Source: JAFLCM01 sp964510955 | Lineage (GTDB): Bacteria > Planctomycetota > Phycisphaerae > Phycisphaerales > UBA1924 | Length of the DNA: 61,231 nt | Direction: 5' to 3' | Assembly (NCBI GenBank): GCA_964510955.1 | Contig: CAZEDW010000025.1 | Coordinates: forward strand, 1-61,231 | In this document: piece after piece, positions 26,326 to 36,429 of the stretch | Layout of the letters: every line of letters begins with the position of its first letter | Position numbering within the stretch: the stretch's first letter is position 1 | Translations under genes and position numbers: made by a program | The notes under the pieces: model-generated | Databases searched by the model: none | What the model was told of the DNA's origin: nothing | Seen by the model: the letters and a program-made list of their open reading frames with translations, nothing else

Positions 26326-26431
26326 GAGGTGAGGGCGCGGAAGCGGGTTGGTCCACGCAGCGCGCGCGAACGCGTGGAGCGGTCATTTGTTACGCCGCCG
26401 CGCAGGCGTCTCACGCGTGTCTCGAGAAAGA

Positions 26432-27916
26432 ATGATGGAACCTGATCCCTCGGCATCAGTCTCCGGCTGGAAGATTCGGGTAAAGCAGGGCTTGCTCTGT
26501 TTGCTGCTGCTCTTGATCGTTCTCGTTATCGCGGGGGCGGCGCGGATCGTGTGGCACATGACGCGGCCGGCGCTTCCCTTGGTGAACTACAAAGCCCTTT
26601 TCGGGCAACTGGTCGAGACCACCCGCCACGAGCTGAAGTTGCCGGCGCAGGGGGAGGACGCCGGAGTGCTGCTGGACCAACTGGGCGCGACCATGTTCGG
26701 TGCCTGGGACGCACACAGGGCAGCGTCGGAAGCGGCATTCGACGCGATGTCACCCGACGAACAAGCATCGCACAGGCTGGCGACGGTCGATCTTTGGACC
26801 GCGCTTGAGCATGCCGGGCCCCTTCGCGCTTGGGAGCGACTGCGAGAGGTCAACGATTACCTGGATTTGATCGATTCGACCGACGCACCGACGCTCCTCA
26901 GTCGCGTCCCGATGTCTTCAGTTCAACACACCGTCCCGGGCACCACCCCGATGATGTTTGCACCAGCGAAGGACCACCGCGGGCGGGTGCTTGACGCGGC
27001 CGCTTACCTTGGGCTGCGCATCCGACTGGATGCGGAGGACGGCCGCTTCGGCGAGGCTCCCGAACGGATTCGCCTGATGATTGCGCTTGCGCAGCGGTGT
27101 GAGGCCCAGTGCGGTCTGACAAGCTTCATGCTCAGCGCCGGCGCGCGGTCGGCGATTGCGGAGTCATTGCGATTCTTCGCGGGCAATCAGCGGTGCGATG
27201 CGAAAGCACTCTCAGAACTCGGGACGATCCTCGCGGCGCTCCCGGAGTTGAACTGCACGCCGAGCATCGAGGGCGAGCGGCTCATGGCGCTCGAAGTAAT
27301 CCAGTCGATGTTTCACGGCACCTTTAGCGGGTCGACAGCGAGGGGGAGTTCGGCACCGACGACATCACTTTTCTTCAATCTCATGGCGACGCACGGCGAG
27401 AGCGTTGACAAGCTGAACGAGCTTCTGGATGCGTGCAAGGAGTTCTCACGGCTCTCGCCTGCGGAACGACGAGCGCGGGCGGCCGAGTTCAAGCAACGTG
27501 CTCGGGACATTCCTAAACGGTTCTTCATCGTTGGCACGGTCGCCCCCGACATGACCAGCCTGGTGCTGAACGCCGACAGCGTGAACTGTCGGATGCGCGG
27601 TGCGCGGATCATGGTGGCCTTGGCGAGGTACCGGTGCGACCACGGGGCCTACCCGGCGACGCTTGATGAGTTGACGCCGGCGTACCTGCACGAGACGATC
27701 CGCGACGACTTCGCACCGGACGGTCGGTTCTGCTATGTGCGGGGCGCGGTGAAGCCCGATGCGACGGACGCGGAGTACCTGCTGTACTCGATCGGTTACG
27801 ACGGGCGGGACAACGGCGGGGCGCGCTCCAAGCGGGAGTTCGAGGCGTTGAGTGAGGCGGGGGCTGGGACGGATTATGTGCTGTGGCCGCCGGAGGGCGA
27901 CAAGGCAAGCCCGTGA
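26432..27916 (+). CDS. membrane-anchored protein with GspG-like C-terminus (paralogue)
   Basis: Predicted 494 residues. One N-terminal membrane helix (about residues 16-40, LLCLLLLLIVLVIAGAARIV) and a large mostly helical outer domain. The tail repeats the pattern of the 12469 gene: ALARYRCDHGAYPATLDELTPAYL, then EYLLYSIGYDGRDNGG. It lacks the zinc ribbon. Function is unknown; the family seems expanded in this genome. Tandem ATGs at 26432/26435; the upstream extension has no support. Confidence 0.7.
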   Translation: MMEPDPSASVSGWKIRVKQGLLCLLLLLIVLVIAGAARIVWHMTRPALPLVNYKALFGQLVETTRHELKLPAQGEDAGVLLDQLGATMFGAWDAHRAASEAAFDAMSPDEQASHRLATVDLWTALEHAGPLRAWERLREVNDYLDLIDSTDAPTLLSRVPMSSVQHTVPGTTPMMFAPAKDHRGRVLDAAAYLGLRIRLDAEDGRFGEAPERIRLMIALAQRCEAQCGLTSFMLSAGARSAIAESLRFFAGNQRCDAKALSELGTILAALPELNCTPSIEGERLMALEVIQSMFHGTFSGSTARGSSAPTTSLFFNLMATHGESVDKLNELLDACKEFSRLSPAERRARAAEFKQRARDIPKRFFIVGTVAPDMTSLVLNADSVNCRMRGARIMVALARYRCDHGAYPATLDELTPAYLHETIRDDFAPDGRFCYVRGAVKPDATDAEYLLYSIGYDGRDNGGARSKREFEALSEAGAGTDYVLWPPEGDKASP

Positions 27917-28035
27917 CCCTGCGAGAATTTGTGCGGTTCCCCGGCTTTGAAACGTGGAACTTCGCAGGAAGTGGCTGCGTCGATCAGCAACTTCAGTGGC
28001 GGCCCCTCGGGCCTCCGGGCACAAACGCGAGGCTC

Positions 28036-28055
28036 CCGTGGGCTGACGCCCACGG
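28036..28055. repeat. REP-like hairpin (CCGTGGGC family)
   Basis: CCGTGGGC-TGAC-GCCCACGG, an 8-bp perfect stem, in the spacer between convergent genes. It is flanked by two similar GGCGGCCC...CGGGCCTC stretches (near 27997 and 28064). This kind of short hairpin recurs in planctomycete spacers. Confidence 0.6.
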
Positions 28056-28153
28056 CAATGAGATGGCGGCCCTCCGGGCCTCGCTGGAAGGGCTTTTGCG
28101 CCGGCGCTCGGGGTTCACGTGAAGAGTGGGCACGGAGAGCCGACGTCCCTGGA

Positions 28154-30022
<1,869 letters not shown>

Positions 30023-30235
30023 GGGTGTGCGGGCGCGAATCCGGGGGCGGCGCCCGGTCTCAGGGGGATTTGTTGATTCTGCCGACCGGAAGGGGGGGAT
30101 TGTAGGCGGATGCCGCCCTGAAGACGCGGGCTTGGCCACCGATGGGCTGGATGGACACGGATGAAAGACCTTCATGGTCTTGAGCCGGAATCCGTGTTGA
30201 TCCGCTTGATCCGTGGCCCGCTCCGTGAGCGTTGG

Positions 30236-30928
30236 TCAGGCGTCGGCGTCGGGCTTTTCGGCGCGCTGCTTCTTGGCCTTGTGGTGGGCCTTGGGGGTGA
30301 CGTGGAAGGTGGCGAGGCAGCGGCCGACGCGTTTTTCGCGCCCGGCTCTCGCCGCGCCGCCTGGGCCCTCGCCCACGTCGGCGCCGGGGAGCTTCACGCC
30401 GGCGATGTGGGTCTGCTGGACGATGTCGAGCTGGATATCGATGTTGAACTCGGCGCCGGAGGCGACCAGCGCGGCGATGTCCTGCTTGGGTGTGACGCGG
30501 TAGATCGCCGGGCCGAAGCACGGGCGGAGGAAGCGGTAGGTGAGCTCCTTGCAGACGACGGTGTAGTCCTTGCCGACGGCGGAGAAGACGTACATGCCGC
30601 CGGCGATCTCGGAGTTGCCCAGGAGCGCCGCGCCGGCCATGGCGTTGTACCAGTTCTTGTTGAAGCGCCGGAAGGGGAGGACGGCGGTGAAGGTCTGGCC
30701 GTCGAGCCGCTTCATGCGGATGCCCGAGCGGAACGCGTAGGGCAGCCAGATCATCGAGCAGACGCGGTGCCAGAAGTTGTTGCGGGTGCTGAGGCGGCTG
30801 ATGAAGGCTTCGAGTTTTTCGGTAATGGTGAGGCGTTCCGGCTCCGCGCGGGCGGGCGGGGGCGACGCCGGCTGGGACTCGGGTTGAGTCGCGGGAGTCA
30901 AGGGGTGATTGGGGGCGATCTGTGCCAC
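30236..30928 (-). CDS. DUF4442-like hotdog-fold thioesterase-related protein
   Basis: Predicted 230 residues from a GTG at 30928. The core (about residues 50-150) resembles DUF4442/YiiD-type hotdog domains: WLPYAFRSGIRMKRLDGQ, then FNKNWYNAMAGAALLGNSEI, then VCKELTYRFLRP. These are related to PaaI-type thioesterases, but the catalytic residue is uncertain. The ends are charged and probably disordered. It may be co-transcribed with the MBL gene 37 bp upstream. An alternative start at 31087 would overlap that gene widely and is less likely. Confidence 0.65.
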   Translation of the reverse strand: MAQIAPNHPLTPATQPESQPASPPPARAEPERLTITEKLEAFISRLSTRNNFWHRVCSMIWLPYAFRSGIRMKRLDGQTFTAVLPFRRFNKNWYNAMAGAALLGNSEIAGGMYVFSAVGKDYTVVCKELTYRFLRPCFGPAIYRVTPKQDIAALVASGAEFNIDIQLDIVQQTHIAGVKLPGADVGEGPGGAARAGREKRVGRCLATFHVTPKAHHKAKKQRAEKPDADA

Positions 30929-30965
30929 GCGAGCAGAATGATAAGCGGTCCGGCGCGAGGGCCGA

Positions 30966-31838
30966 TTAGGCCTTTTCCAGCTTGTACCAGCCCTCTCCGT
31001 CACTGTGGACAGTGAAGACCGGGTGCCCGTGCTCGTGGTCGAGCACCAGCACCCACTTCTCGTCGCACGCCCGCTTGAGGAACGCAATCCGCTGCTGCAT
31101 CGAGGTGTAGCTCTCGACGTCGTAGGCCAGGTTCGTGGTCGGGCGGCAGTGCAGGGCGGTGGGCATCACGTCGGGGACGAACACGACGGTGCGCCCGGCG
31201 GTGTCGGTGAAGCGCACGGCCTGCTGGCCCCAGGTGTGGCCGGGCACGGGCCAGACCCACACGCCGGGCAGGACTTCCTTCTCGCCCTCGAACAGTTCCA
31301 TGCGTTCCGCCACCGCGGGGACGAGGTGATTGCGGAGGTAGGTTTTGTGCATGGTCGAGCGGTTGGCCAGCGCATCATTCCATTCGAGGCGCTGGCAGAT
31401 GTAGCGGGCGTTGGGGAACGTGAGCAGCGGGGCATCATCGGGGCCGGCGGCGGGTGAAGCGCGGCGGGTCAGGCCGCCGGCGTGGTCGAAGTGGAGGTGG
31501 GTGAGGATGACGTGCGAGACGTCTTCGCAGCGGCAGTTCACCTCGTGGAGAGCGGTGTGGATGGCGCGGTCTTCCTGGCGGTACAGGGCCCGCTCCTTGG
31601 CGGGGAACTTGTCGCCGATGCCGACCTCGATGACCACCAGCTTGCCCGCGGACTCCAGCAGCAGGCAGTTGGTCTGCATGGGCATGCGGTGGTTCTGATC
31701 GATGGCGCCGGGGGAGCCCTCGGGCGGGAACCACTTGAGCCAGACGGGTCGGGGGATGATGCCGAACATGGCGCCGGCGTCGAGCCAGAACTCGCCGGCG
31801 CGCAGCAGCCTCCAAGACCAACAATCAGAGGAGTTCAC
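30966..31838 (-). CDS. metallo-beta-lactamase-fold hydrolase
   Basis: Predicted 290 residues. The metal site is clear: THLHFDHAGG (HxHxDH), PVPGHTWGQQ, VFVPDVMPTAL and LDHEHGHPV near the end. The family includes lactonases, thioesterases and glyoxalase-like enzymes; the substrate is unknown. The start is problematic: an ATG at 31889 would add 17 residues, 13 of them encoded around the 9-nt GC repeat. The GTG at 31838 lies inside the repeat (CGCGGTGAA) and brings the start close to the conserved region, so I prefer it. Neither start has a Shine-Dalgarno. Confidence 0.85.
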   Translation of the reverse strand: MNSSDCWSWRLLRAGEFWLDAGAMFGIIPRPVWLKWFPPEGSPGAIDQNHRMPMQTNCLLLESAGKLVVIEVGIGDKFPAKERALYRQEDRAIHTALHEVNCRCEDVSHVILTHLHFDHAGGLTRRASPAAGPDDAPLLTFPNARYICQRLEWNDALANRSTMHKTYLRNHLVPAVAERMELFEGEKEVLPGVWVWPVPGHTWGQQAVRFTDTAGRTVVFVPDVMPTALHCRPTTNLAYDVESYTSMQQRIAFLKRACDEKWVLVLDHEHGHPVFTVHSDGEGWYKLEKA

Positions 31839-31860
31839 CGCGGAGGCGCGGAGGGAGTCA
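31834..31860. repeat. 9-nt iterated GC repeat, copy B
   Basis: TTCA plus CCGCGGAGG and CGCGGAGGG, at the 5' edge of the MBL gene with the TTCACC end toward it. It is the left terminus of the spacer whose right terminus is copy C. Confidence 0.85.
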
Positions 31861-32020
31861 TTTGGATTGAGATGCGGATCGCTGGGCATGGGTGGCGGGT
31901 GTGGGTGGGGGCTGGGGTAGCGTACAGCCGAGGGTTCATGCGGTGAGATGGTGGGGGTAGCTCAGAACTGCCGAGCACGGTCGGTTGGACAACCTCCCGC
32001 CCTCCTCCACTCGATGGGCT

Positions 32021-32081
32021 CTCTCCGCGTCCTCCGCGGCTCCGCGGTGAAACTCTTCCTCTCCGCGTCTCCGCGGTGAAT
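32021..32081. repeat. 9-nt iterated GC repeat, copies C1 and C2
   Basis: Two inverted-orientation copies (32021-32052 and 32058-32081), each ending in CTCCGCGGTGAA. The second ends 10 bases before the ruvB ATG. With copy B they bracket a spacer of about 250 bp with inverted termini. Confidence 0.85.
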
Positions 32082-32091
32082 AAGCTACGGC

Positions 32092-33129
32092 ATGGCCACG
32101 CAGCGGTGGGTTTCGCCCACGATCAAGACGCCCGAGGAGGAGCAGTTTTCCAACGCGCTGCGCCCGACGCGGCTGAATGAATACGTCGGGCAGGCGGCGA
32201 TGGTGGAGCGGCTGCGGATCAGCATCGAGGCGGCGCGGGGGCGCGCCGAGCCGCTGGAGCACCTCCTGCTGCACGGGCCGCCGGGGCTGGGGAAGACGAC
32301 GCTGGCGCACGTGATCGCGGCGGAGATGGAGTCTGGCGTCCACGTCACCAGCGGGCCGGCGCTGACCAAGGGCAGCGAGCTGGTCGGCCTGCTGCAGCGG
32401 CTCAAGCCCCGCGACGTGCTGTTCATCGACGAGATCCACCGGCTGCCGATCGCGGTGGAAGAGTTCATCTACCCCGCGATGGAGGATGGGAGGATCGACA
32501 TCGCCATCGACCAGGGACTGAACGCCCGGACGGTGAGCATCGCGCTCAAGCCGTTCACGCTGATCGGCGCGACGACGCGGGCCGGGCTGCTTTCGGCGCC
32601 GTTGCGGAGCCGGTTCGGGCTGACGCACCACCTGGAGTACTACCCGCCCGACGACCTGCTCAAGATCCTGCTGCGGAGCGCAGGGCTGCTGGGGATGAGC
32701 GCGGGGGCGCCGGCCTTGGACGCCATCGCCAGGCGGAGCCGCGGAACGCCCCGGATCGCCAACCGCCTGCTGAGGCGGGTGCGCGACTATTCGCAGGTTC
32801 GGGCGGCGGGCAAGGCCGACGGGCGCATCGTGGACGAGGCGCTCTCGCTCGAAGGCGTGGACACGCTGGGGCTGGACGAGCTGGACCGCAAGTATCTCCG
32901 CGCCGTCGCGCAGACGTACAAGGGCGGGCCGGTGGGGCTGGAGGCGCTGGCGGCGACGATGGGCGAGGATTCCGGCACGCTGGAAGACGTGGTCGAGCCG
33001 TATCTCCTGCAGATCGGTTTCCTGGCCCGGACGCGGCGCGGACGGCAGCTCACGGCGGACGCCGCGGCGTACCTCGGCGTCAGCATCCCGAGCGCGATCG
33101 CGGGCGGGGCGCTGTTCGAGCAGGAGTGA
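32092..33129 (+). CDS. ruvB: Holliday junction branch-migration helicase RuvB
   Basis: Predicted 345 residues, the family length. RuvB is the hexameric AAA+ motor of RuvABC, which moves Holliday junctions. Family start RPTRLNEYVGQ, Walker A HGPPGLGKTTLA, Walker B VLFIDEIHRL, sensor 1 LIGATTRAGLLSAPLRSRFG, Arg finger in SRFG, and a winged-helix C-terminus (GGPVGLEALAATMGED, VEPYLLQIGFLARTRRGR). ruvA and ruvC are not in the window. It converges on mutL with a 14-bp spacer. No Shine-Dalgarno; a repeat ends 10 bp upstream. Confidence 0.96.
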   Translation: MATQRWVSPTIKTPEEEQFSNALRPTRLNEYVGQAAMVERLRISIEAARGRAEPLEHLLLHGPPGLGKTTLAHVIAAEMESGVHVTSGPALTKGSELVGLLQRLKPRDVLFIDEIHRLPIAVEEFIYPAMEDGRIDIAIDQGLNARTVSIALKPFTLIGATTRAGLLSAPLRSRFGLTHHLEYYPPDDLLKILLRSAGLLGMSAGAPALDAIARRSRGTPRIANRLLRRVRDYSQVRAAGKADGRIVDEALSLEGVDTLGLDELDRKYLRAVAQTYKGGPVGLEALAATMGEDSGTLEDVVEPYLLQIGFLARTRRGRQLTADAAAYLGVSIPSAIAGGALFEQE

Positions 33130-33143
33130 CGCGCGCGATTCAC

Positions 33144-35117
33144 TCACGCTCGCCCGAAGCTTTTTTCCAGATCGCGGATGCTTAGCCTGATCGCCGTGGG
33201 GCGGCCGTGGGGGCAGTTGCTGGCGCGCTCAACCTCGGTGCGGAGGCGGAGCAGCTCGGCGATCTCGTCGTCGGCGAGCGAGTCGCCGGCCTTGATCGCG
33301 GCCTTGCACGCCATCATGTCGAGCACTTCGTGCAGCAGGTCTTCCTCTCGGGTGGCGGGGTTGAGGGCTTCGGGCGAGGTCGGCTCGGCCCCGGCCCGCT
33401 CGAGCAGCTCGCCGATGAACTCCGCAGGGTCCACCTTCTTGGAGATGAGGAACGACGGGAACGCGTGCACCGCGACCGACGCCGGGCCGATCGGCTCGGC
33501 GGTGACTCCCAGCCGCTTCAGCACCGGCGTCAGGCCTTCGAGCCTCTCCACGGCGGCGGGCGAGGCCCCCACCACCGCCGGCAACAGGAGCCGCTGCGAT
33601 TCGAGCTCACCGGCGCCGACGCGGGCGCGGAGCTTTTCGAACATGACGCGCTCGTGCAGGGCGTGCTGGTCGATGATGATCACGCCGTGCTCGTCCTGAG
33701 TCACGAGGTAGCTGTTGTGGACCTGGAGGGCACGTTCGGCGGGGACGGGTGGTGCGAGCGCCGGGGTCTGATCCGCGTGCCCGTCGGGCGGCGTGCCGGG
33801 GCCGGTGGCCGAGGCCCCCTCGAGCGGCTGGCCCTGGTCGAGCGGGCCCGCCGCCGCCGGTGCGTTGACGACGGCGCTCCGCATCGGCGCGTACTCGAAC
33901 CGCCCCGCGGCGGCGGGCGCGGCGCGCTGGAAATACGCGACGAAGCGGGCGGCGGGCAGGGGGCGGGTTTGCGGCGACGGGGCGGACGGACGCTCCCACC
34001 CCTCGCCGACGGGCGTCAGCGGGATTGCCCCCGCGGGGCCCGCGCCGCCGAGGGCCGGCATCGTCACGCTGGGCGTCAGGTCGGCCTTGCGGAGGGCCTC
34101 GCGGGCGGCGTGGTAGACCGATTGGTGAACCACGGAGGGGTCACGGAACCGGACCTCGGCCTTGGTGGGGTGGACGTTCACGTCCACCGCGCCGGGGTCC
34201 ATGGCGATCTGGATCACCGCCGCCGGGTGTCGCCCGGGTTCGATGAGGCCGCGGTAGGCCTCCTTGAGCGCGTGCTGGATGGTCTTGTCGCGGACGGGCC
34301 GCCCGTTGATGAAGACGTGCTGGCTGCGCGGCGTGGGTCGCGCCAGCGCCGGCGTACCGACGAGGCCCCACAGCGCGACGCCGCGCACGTCGTCGAATCG
34401 GTCGGCCGAGGCATGGAGGTACTGCGACTGCATCTCGCGCCCGAGCAGGTCGAGGGCGCGGTCGAGCGGCGACTGGTTGGGGGGGAGCTCGAGGCTGGTC
34501 CGCCCGTCGATGCGCAGCGTGAACCCGACGTGCGGGTGGGCCATGGCCAGGTCGCGCGCGATGTCGGCGCAGTGACCTTGCTCGGTGGCGGGCGTGCGCA
34601 GAAACTTCCGGCGCGCCGGCGTGTTGAAGAAGAGGTTGCGGACACTGACCGACGTGCCGACCGGGCCCGACTCGGGGCGCGCCTCGCCGGCGGTGAGGCC
34701 CTCGACATCGAGCCGGTGGGCGCCGAGGTCGCTCGGCGTGCGCGATCGGATGGTCAGGCGCGAGACCGACGCGATCGACGCCAGCGCCTCGCCGCGGAAG
34801 CCCATGGTGGTGATGCGGTCGAGGTCGTCGGCGGTGCGGACCTTGCTGGTGGCGTGCGGGGCGACCATGAGCGGGACCTGGGCCATGGGCACGCCGTGGC
34901 CGTCATCGGTGACGCGCACCAGCTCGATGCCCCCCTGTTCGAGCTCGATCGTGATGGAGGTAGCGCCGGCGTCGAGGGCGTTGTCGACCAGCTCCTTGAC
35001 GATCGAGGCGGGGCGCTCGACGACCTCGCCGGCGGCGATCTGGGCGGCCACCAGCGGCGGCAGCACGCGGATCTCACGCGTGGCCGGGGCGGCTTTGGAA
35101 GGGGCATCGAGCGACAC
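33144..35117 (-). CDS. mutL: DNA mismatch repair protein MutL
   Basis: Predicted 657 residues. The N-terminal GHKL ATPase has ERPASIVKELVDNALDAGA, VTDDGHGVP and TMGFRGEALASIASVSRL. A Pro/Ala linker (about 340-450) precedes the C-terminal dimerisation domain, which keeps the endonuclease motif DQHALHERVMFE and CPHGRPT, so this MutL is probably a nicking endonuclease, as in bacteria lacking MutH. No in-frame ATG is near the family start; the GTG at 35117 is the only sensible start. A large inverted repeat lies 19 bp upstream. mutS is not in view. Confidence 0.95.
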   Translation of the reverse strand: MSLDAPSKAAPATREIRVLPPLVAAQIAAGEVVERPASIVKELVDNALDAGATSITIELEQGGIELVRVTDDGHGVPMAQVPLMVAPHATSKVRTADDLDRITTMGFRGEALASIASVSRLTIRSRTPSDLGAHRLDVEGLTAGEARPESGPVGTSVSVRNLFFNTPARRKFLRTPATEQGHCADIARDLAMAHPHVGFTLRIDGRTSLELPPNQSPLDRALDLLGREMQSQYLHASADRFDDVRGVALWGLVGTPALARPTPRSQHVFINGRPVRDKTIQHALKEAYRGLIEPGRHPAAVIQIAMDPGAVDVNVHPTKAEVRFRDPSVVHQSVYHAAREALRKADLTPSVTMPALGGAGPAGAIPLTPVGEGWERPSAPSPQTRPLPAARFVAYFQRAAPAAAGRFEYAPMRSAVVNAPAAAGPLDQGQPLEGASATGPGTPPDGHADQTPALAPPVPAERALQVHNSYLVTQDEHGVIIIDQHALHERVMFEKLRARVGAGELESQRLLLPAVVGASPAAVERLEGLTPVLKRLGVTAEPIGPASVAVHAFPSFLISKKVDPAEFIGELLERAGAEPTSPEALNPATREEDLLHEVLDMMACKAAIKAGDSLADDEIAELLRLRTEVERASNCPHGRPTAIRLSIRDLEKSFGRA

Positions 35118-35135
35118 GGCGACATGGTAAGGGGC

Positions 35136-35178
35136 GGGCCGGCCCGGGCGCGACGGGGAAGTCGCCGCGGGCCGGCCC
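35136..35178. repeat. large imperfect inverted repeat upstream of mutL
   Basis: Two copies of the self-complementary GGGCCGGCCC (35136-35145 and 35169-35178) flank GCGAC-ggggaa-GTCGC. The whole forms a hairpin of about 18 bp with few mismatches. It lies in the mutL leader/promoter region, between mutL and the divergent HNH gene. It could be an attenuator, an operator or a cruciform. Confidence 0.6.
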
Positions 35179-35316
35179 GGCGGGACCCGTCCGAGAAGAA
35201 CCCCGGCGCGGGTGCGTCGGCTCCCAATTACGGCTGAGAATTGCCCGGGCGTTGTTTAGAGGCTAGGGTTTGGTGTCGGTCTCACCGCCGACCGATGAAG
35301 GTTGGAGAGTCATCCC

Positions 35317-36201
35317 ATGGCTTCGCCTGCGCGCAGGAACGCCCACCGCAACGGGGCTAAACCCCGTGGGGGTCATTCTCACGCTGATTCGTGGGGAACT
35401 GGGGCGGGGGGCATTGAGCCGGCTCAGGGGGGTGGGGGCCATCAGGGCGCGGGTGATCCGGGAACCGACAACCTAGCGGCGCTCATCACCAACGGGCTGG
35501 GCATCACCAGCGGGCACCATGAGCTGAGCGACTTTGCGCTCGCGGGCAGCGGCGGTGCCGGCGCGGCGGCGGCGCTCGCGCTCTCGCCGGGGCTGGCCGC
35601 CAAAGTGCTGGTCCTCAACAAGCTGTACATGGCCGTGCGGGTCATCTCGGCCCGGCGGGCGTTCTGCATGCTCACGCAGCAGATCGCCGAGGTGGTGCAC
35701 ATCGAGAACGGCCAGTACGCCAGCTACGACTTTGAGAGCTGGGCGGAACTGAGCGAGCTGCGCAAGGAGTACGAGGCCGAGCGCTTCGACTGGGTGCGGA
35801 CGGTGCGGCTGGAGATCGCCGTGCCGAAGGTGATCCGCCTGCTGGGCTACGACCGCCTCCCTGAGCAGCACGTGAAGCTGAACCGGCGCAACCTGTTCGC
35901 CCGCGACCGCAACCAGTGCCAGTACTGCGGCAAGCACTTCTCGACCAGCGACTTGTCGATCGACCACGTCATGCCCCGCGCCCAGGGCGGCGGCGACACC
36001 TGGGAAAACCTCGTCTGCGCCTGCATCCGCTGCAACGCCAAGAAAGGCGGGCGGACGCCCGAGCAGTCGGGGATGGCCCTCACGCGCAAGCCGGTGCGGC
36101 CGCGCCGGAACCCGATGATCACCGTTCGGCTGGGGCAGCAGCGGTATGAGAGTTGGAAGACGTTCCTGGATAATGCGTACTGGAGCGTGGAGCTGCGGTG
36201 A
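35317..36201 (+). CDS. HNH endonuclease-domain protein
   Basis: Predicted 294 residues from the ATG at 35317 (GGAG about 8 bases upstream). The conserved part begins KVLVLNKLYMAVRVISARRAFCML. The HNH domain is CQYCGKHF...LSIDHVMPRAQGGGDTWENLV...CIRCNAKKGGRTPEQ, with two CxxC pairs binding zinc and the catalytic DH and N. The group is widespread in planctomycetes and cyanobacteria and is cellular rather than phage-borne; its role is unknown. The first ~80 residues are Gly/Ala-rich and include a piece encoded by a hairpin repeat (NGAKPRGG at 35351-35367), so the true N-terminus may be shorter. Confidence 0.8.
   Translation: MASPARRNAHRNGAKPRGGHSHADSWGTGAGGIEPAQGGGGHQGAGDPGTDNLAALITNGLGITSGHHELSDFALAGSGGAGAAAALALSPGLAAKVLVLNKLYMAVRVISARRAFCMLTQQIAEVVHIENGQYASYDFESWAELSELRKEYEAERFDWVRTVRLEIAVPKVIRLLGYDRLPEQHVKLNRRNLFARDRNQCQYCGKHFSTSDLSIDHVMPRAQGGGDTWENLVCACIRCNAKKGGRTPEQSGMALTRKPVRPRRNPMITVRLGQQRYESWKTFLDNAYWSVELR
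35351..35367. repeat. REP-like hairpin (ACGGGG-CTAAA-CCCCGT)
   Basis: A 6-bp stem with a 5-base loop, inside the predicted N-terminus of the HNH gene. This sequence type is a common intergenic repeat, which argues that the coding region really starts further in. Confidence 0.5.
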
Positions 36202-36211
36202 GGCGTGGTGG

Positions 36212-36230
36212 CACCGGCTTCCAGCCGGTG
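36212..36230. repeat. REP-like hairpin (CACCGGCT-TCC-AGCCGGTG)
   Basis: An 8-bp perfect stem with a 3-base loop, 11 bases after the stop of the HNH gene, in the spacer between convergent genes. It may protect the 3' end. There is no T-run. Confidence 0.6.
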
Positions 36231-36429
36231 ATGGGCGGTGCGCATGTTCTCCGTGGAGTTCGGCGTCCACTGTTCGCTCCCATTGATTCTGAGGCAACCG
36301 GATTCACGCACGGGCCGCAGTTCACGCACCCATGACCGCGATTGCTGTTCGCGCCGTTCTAATCGAGAAGCTGCCGGAGGAGCCGACGCTTACGGTACGG
36401 TCGGGGCAGCAGCGATTCGCCACCAGCAT

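Noticed and set aside
33207..35237. 676-residue plus-strand open frame across mutL
   Set aside because: It is antisense to a clear mutL, Arg/Gly-rich with no domain. Long antisense frames are expected at this GC content.
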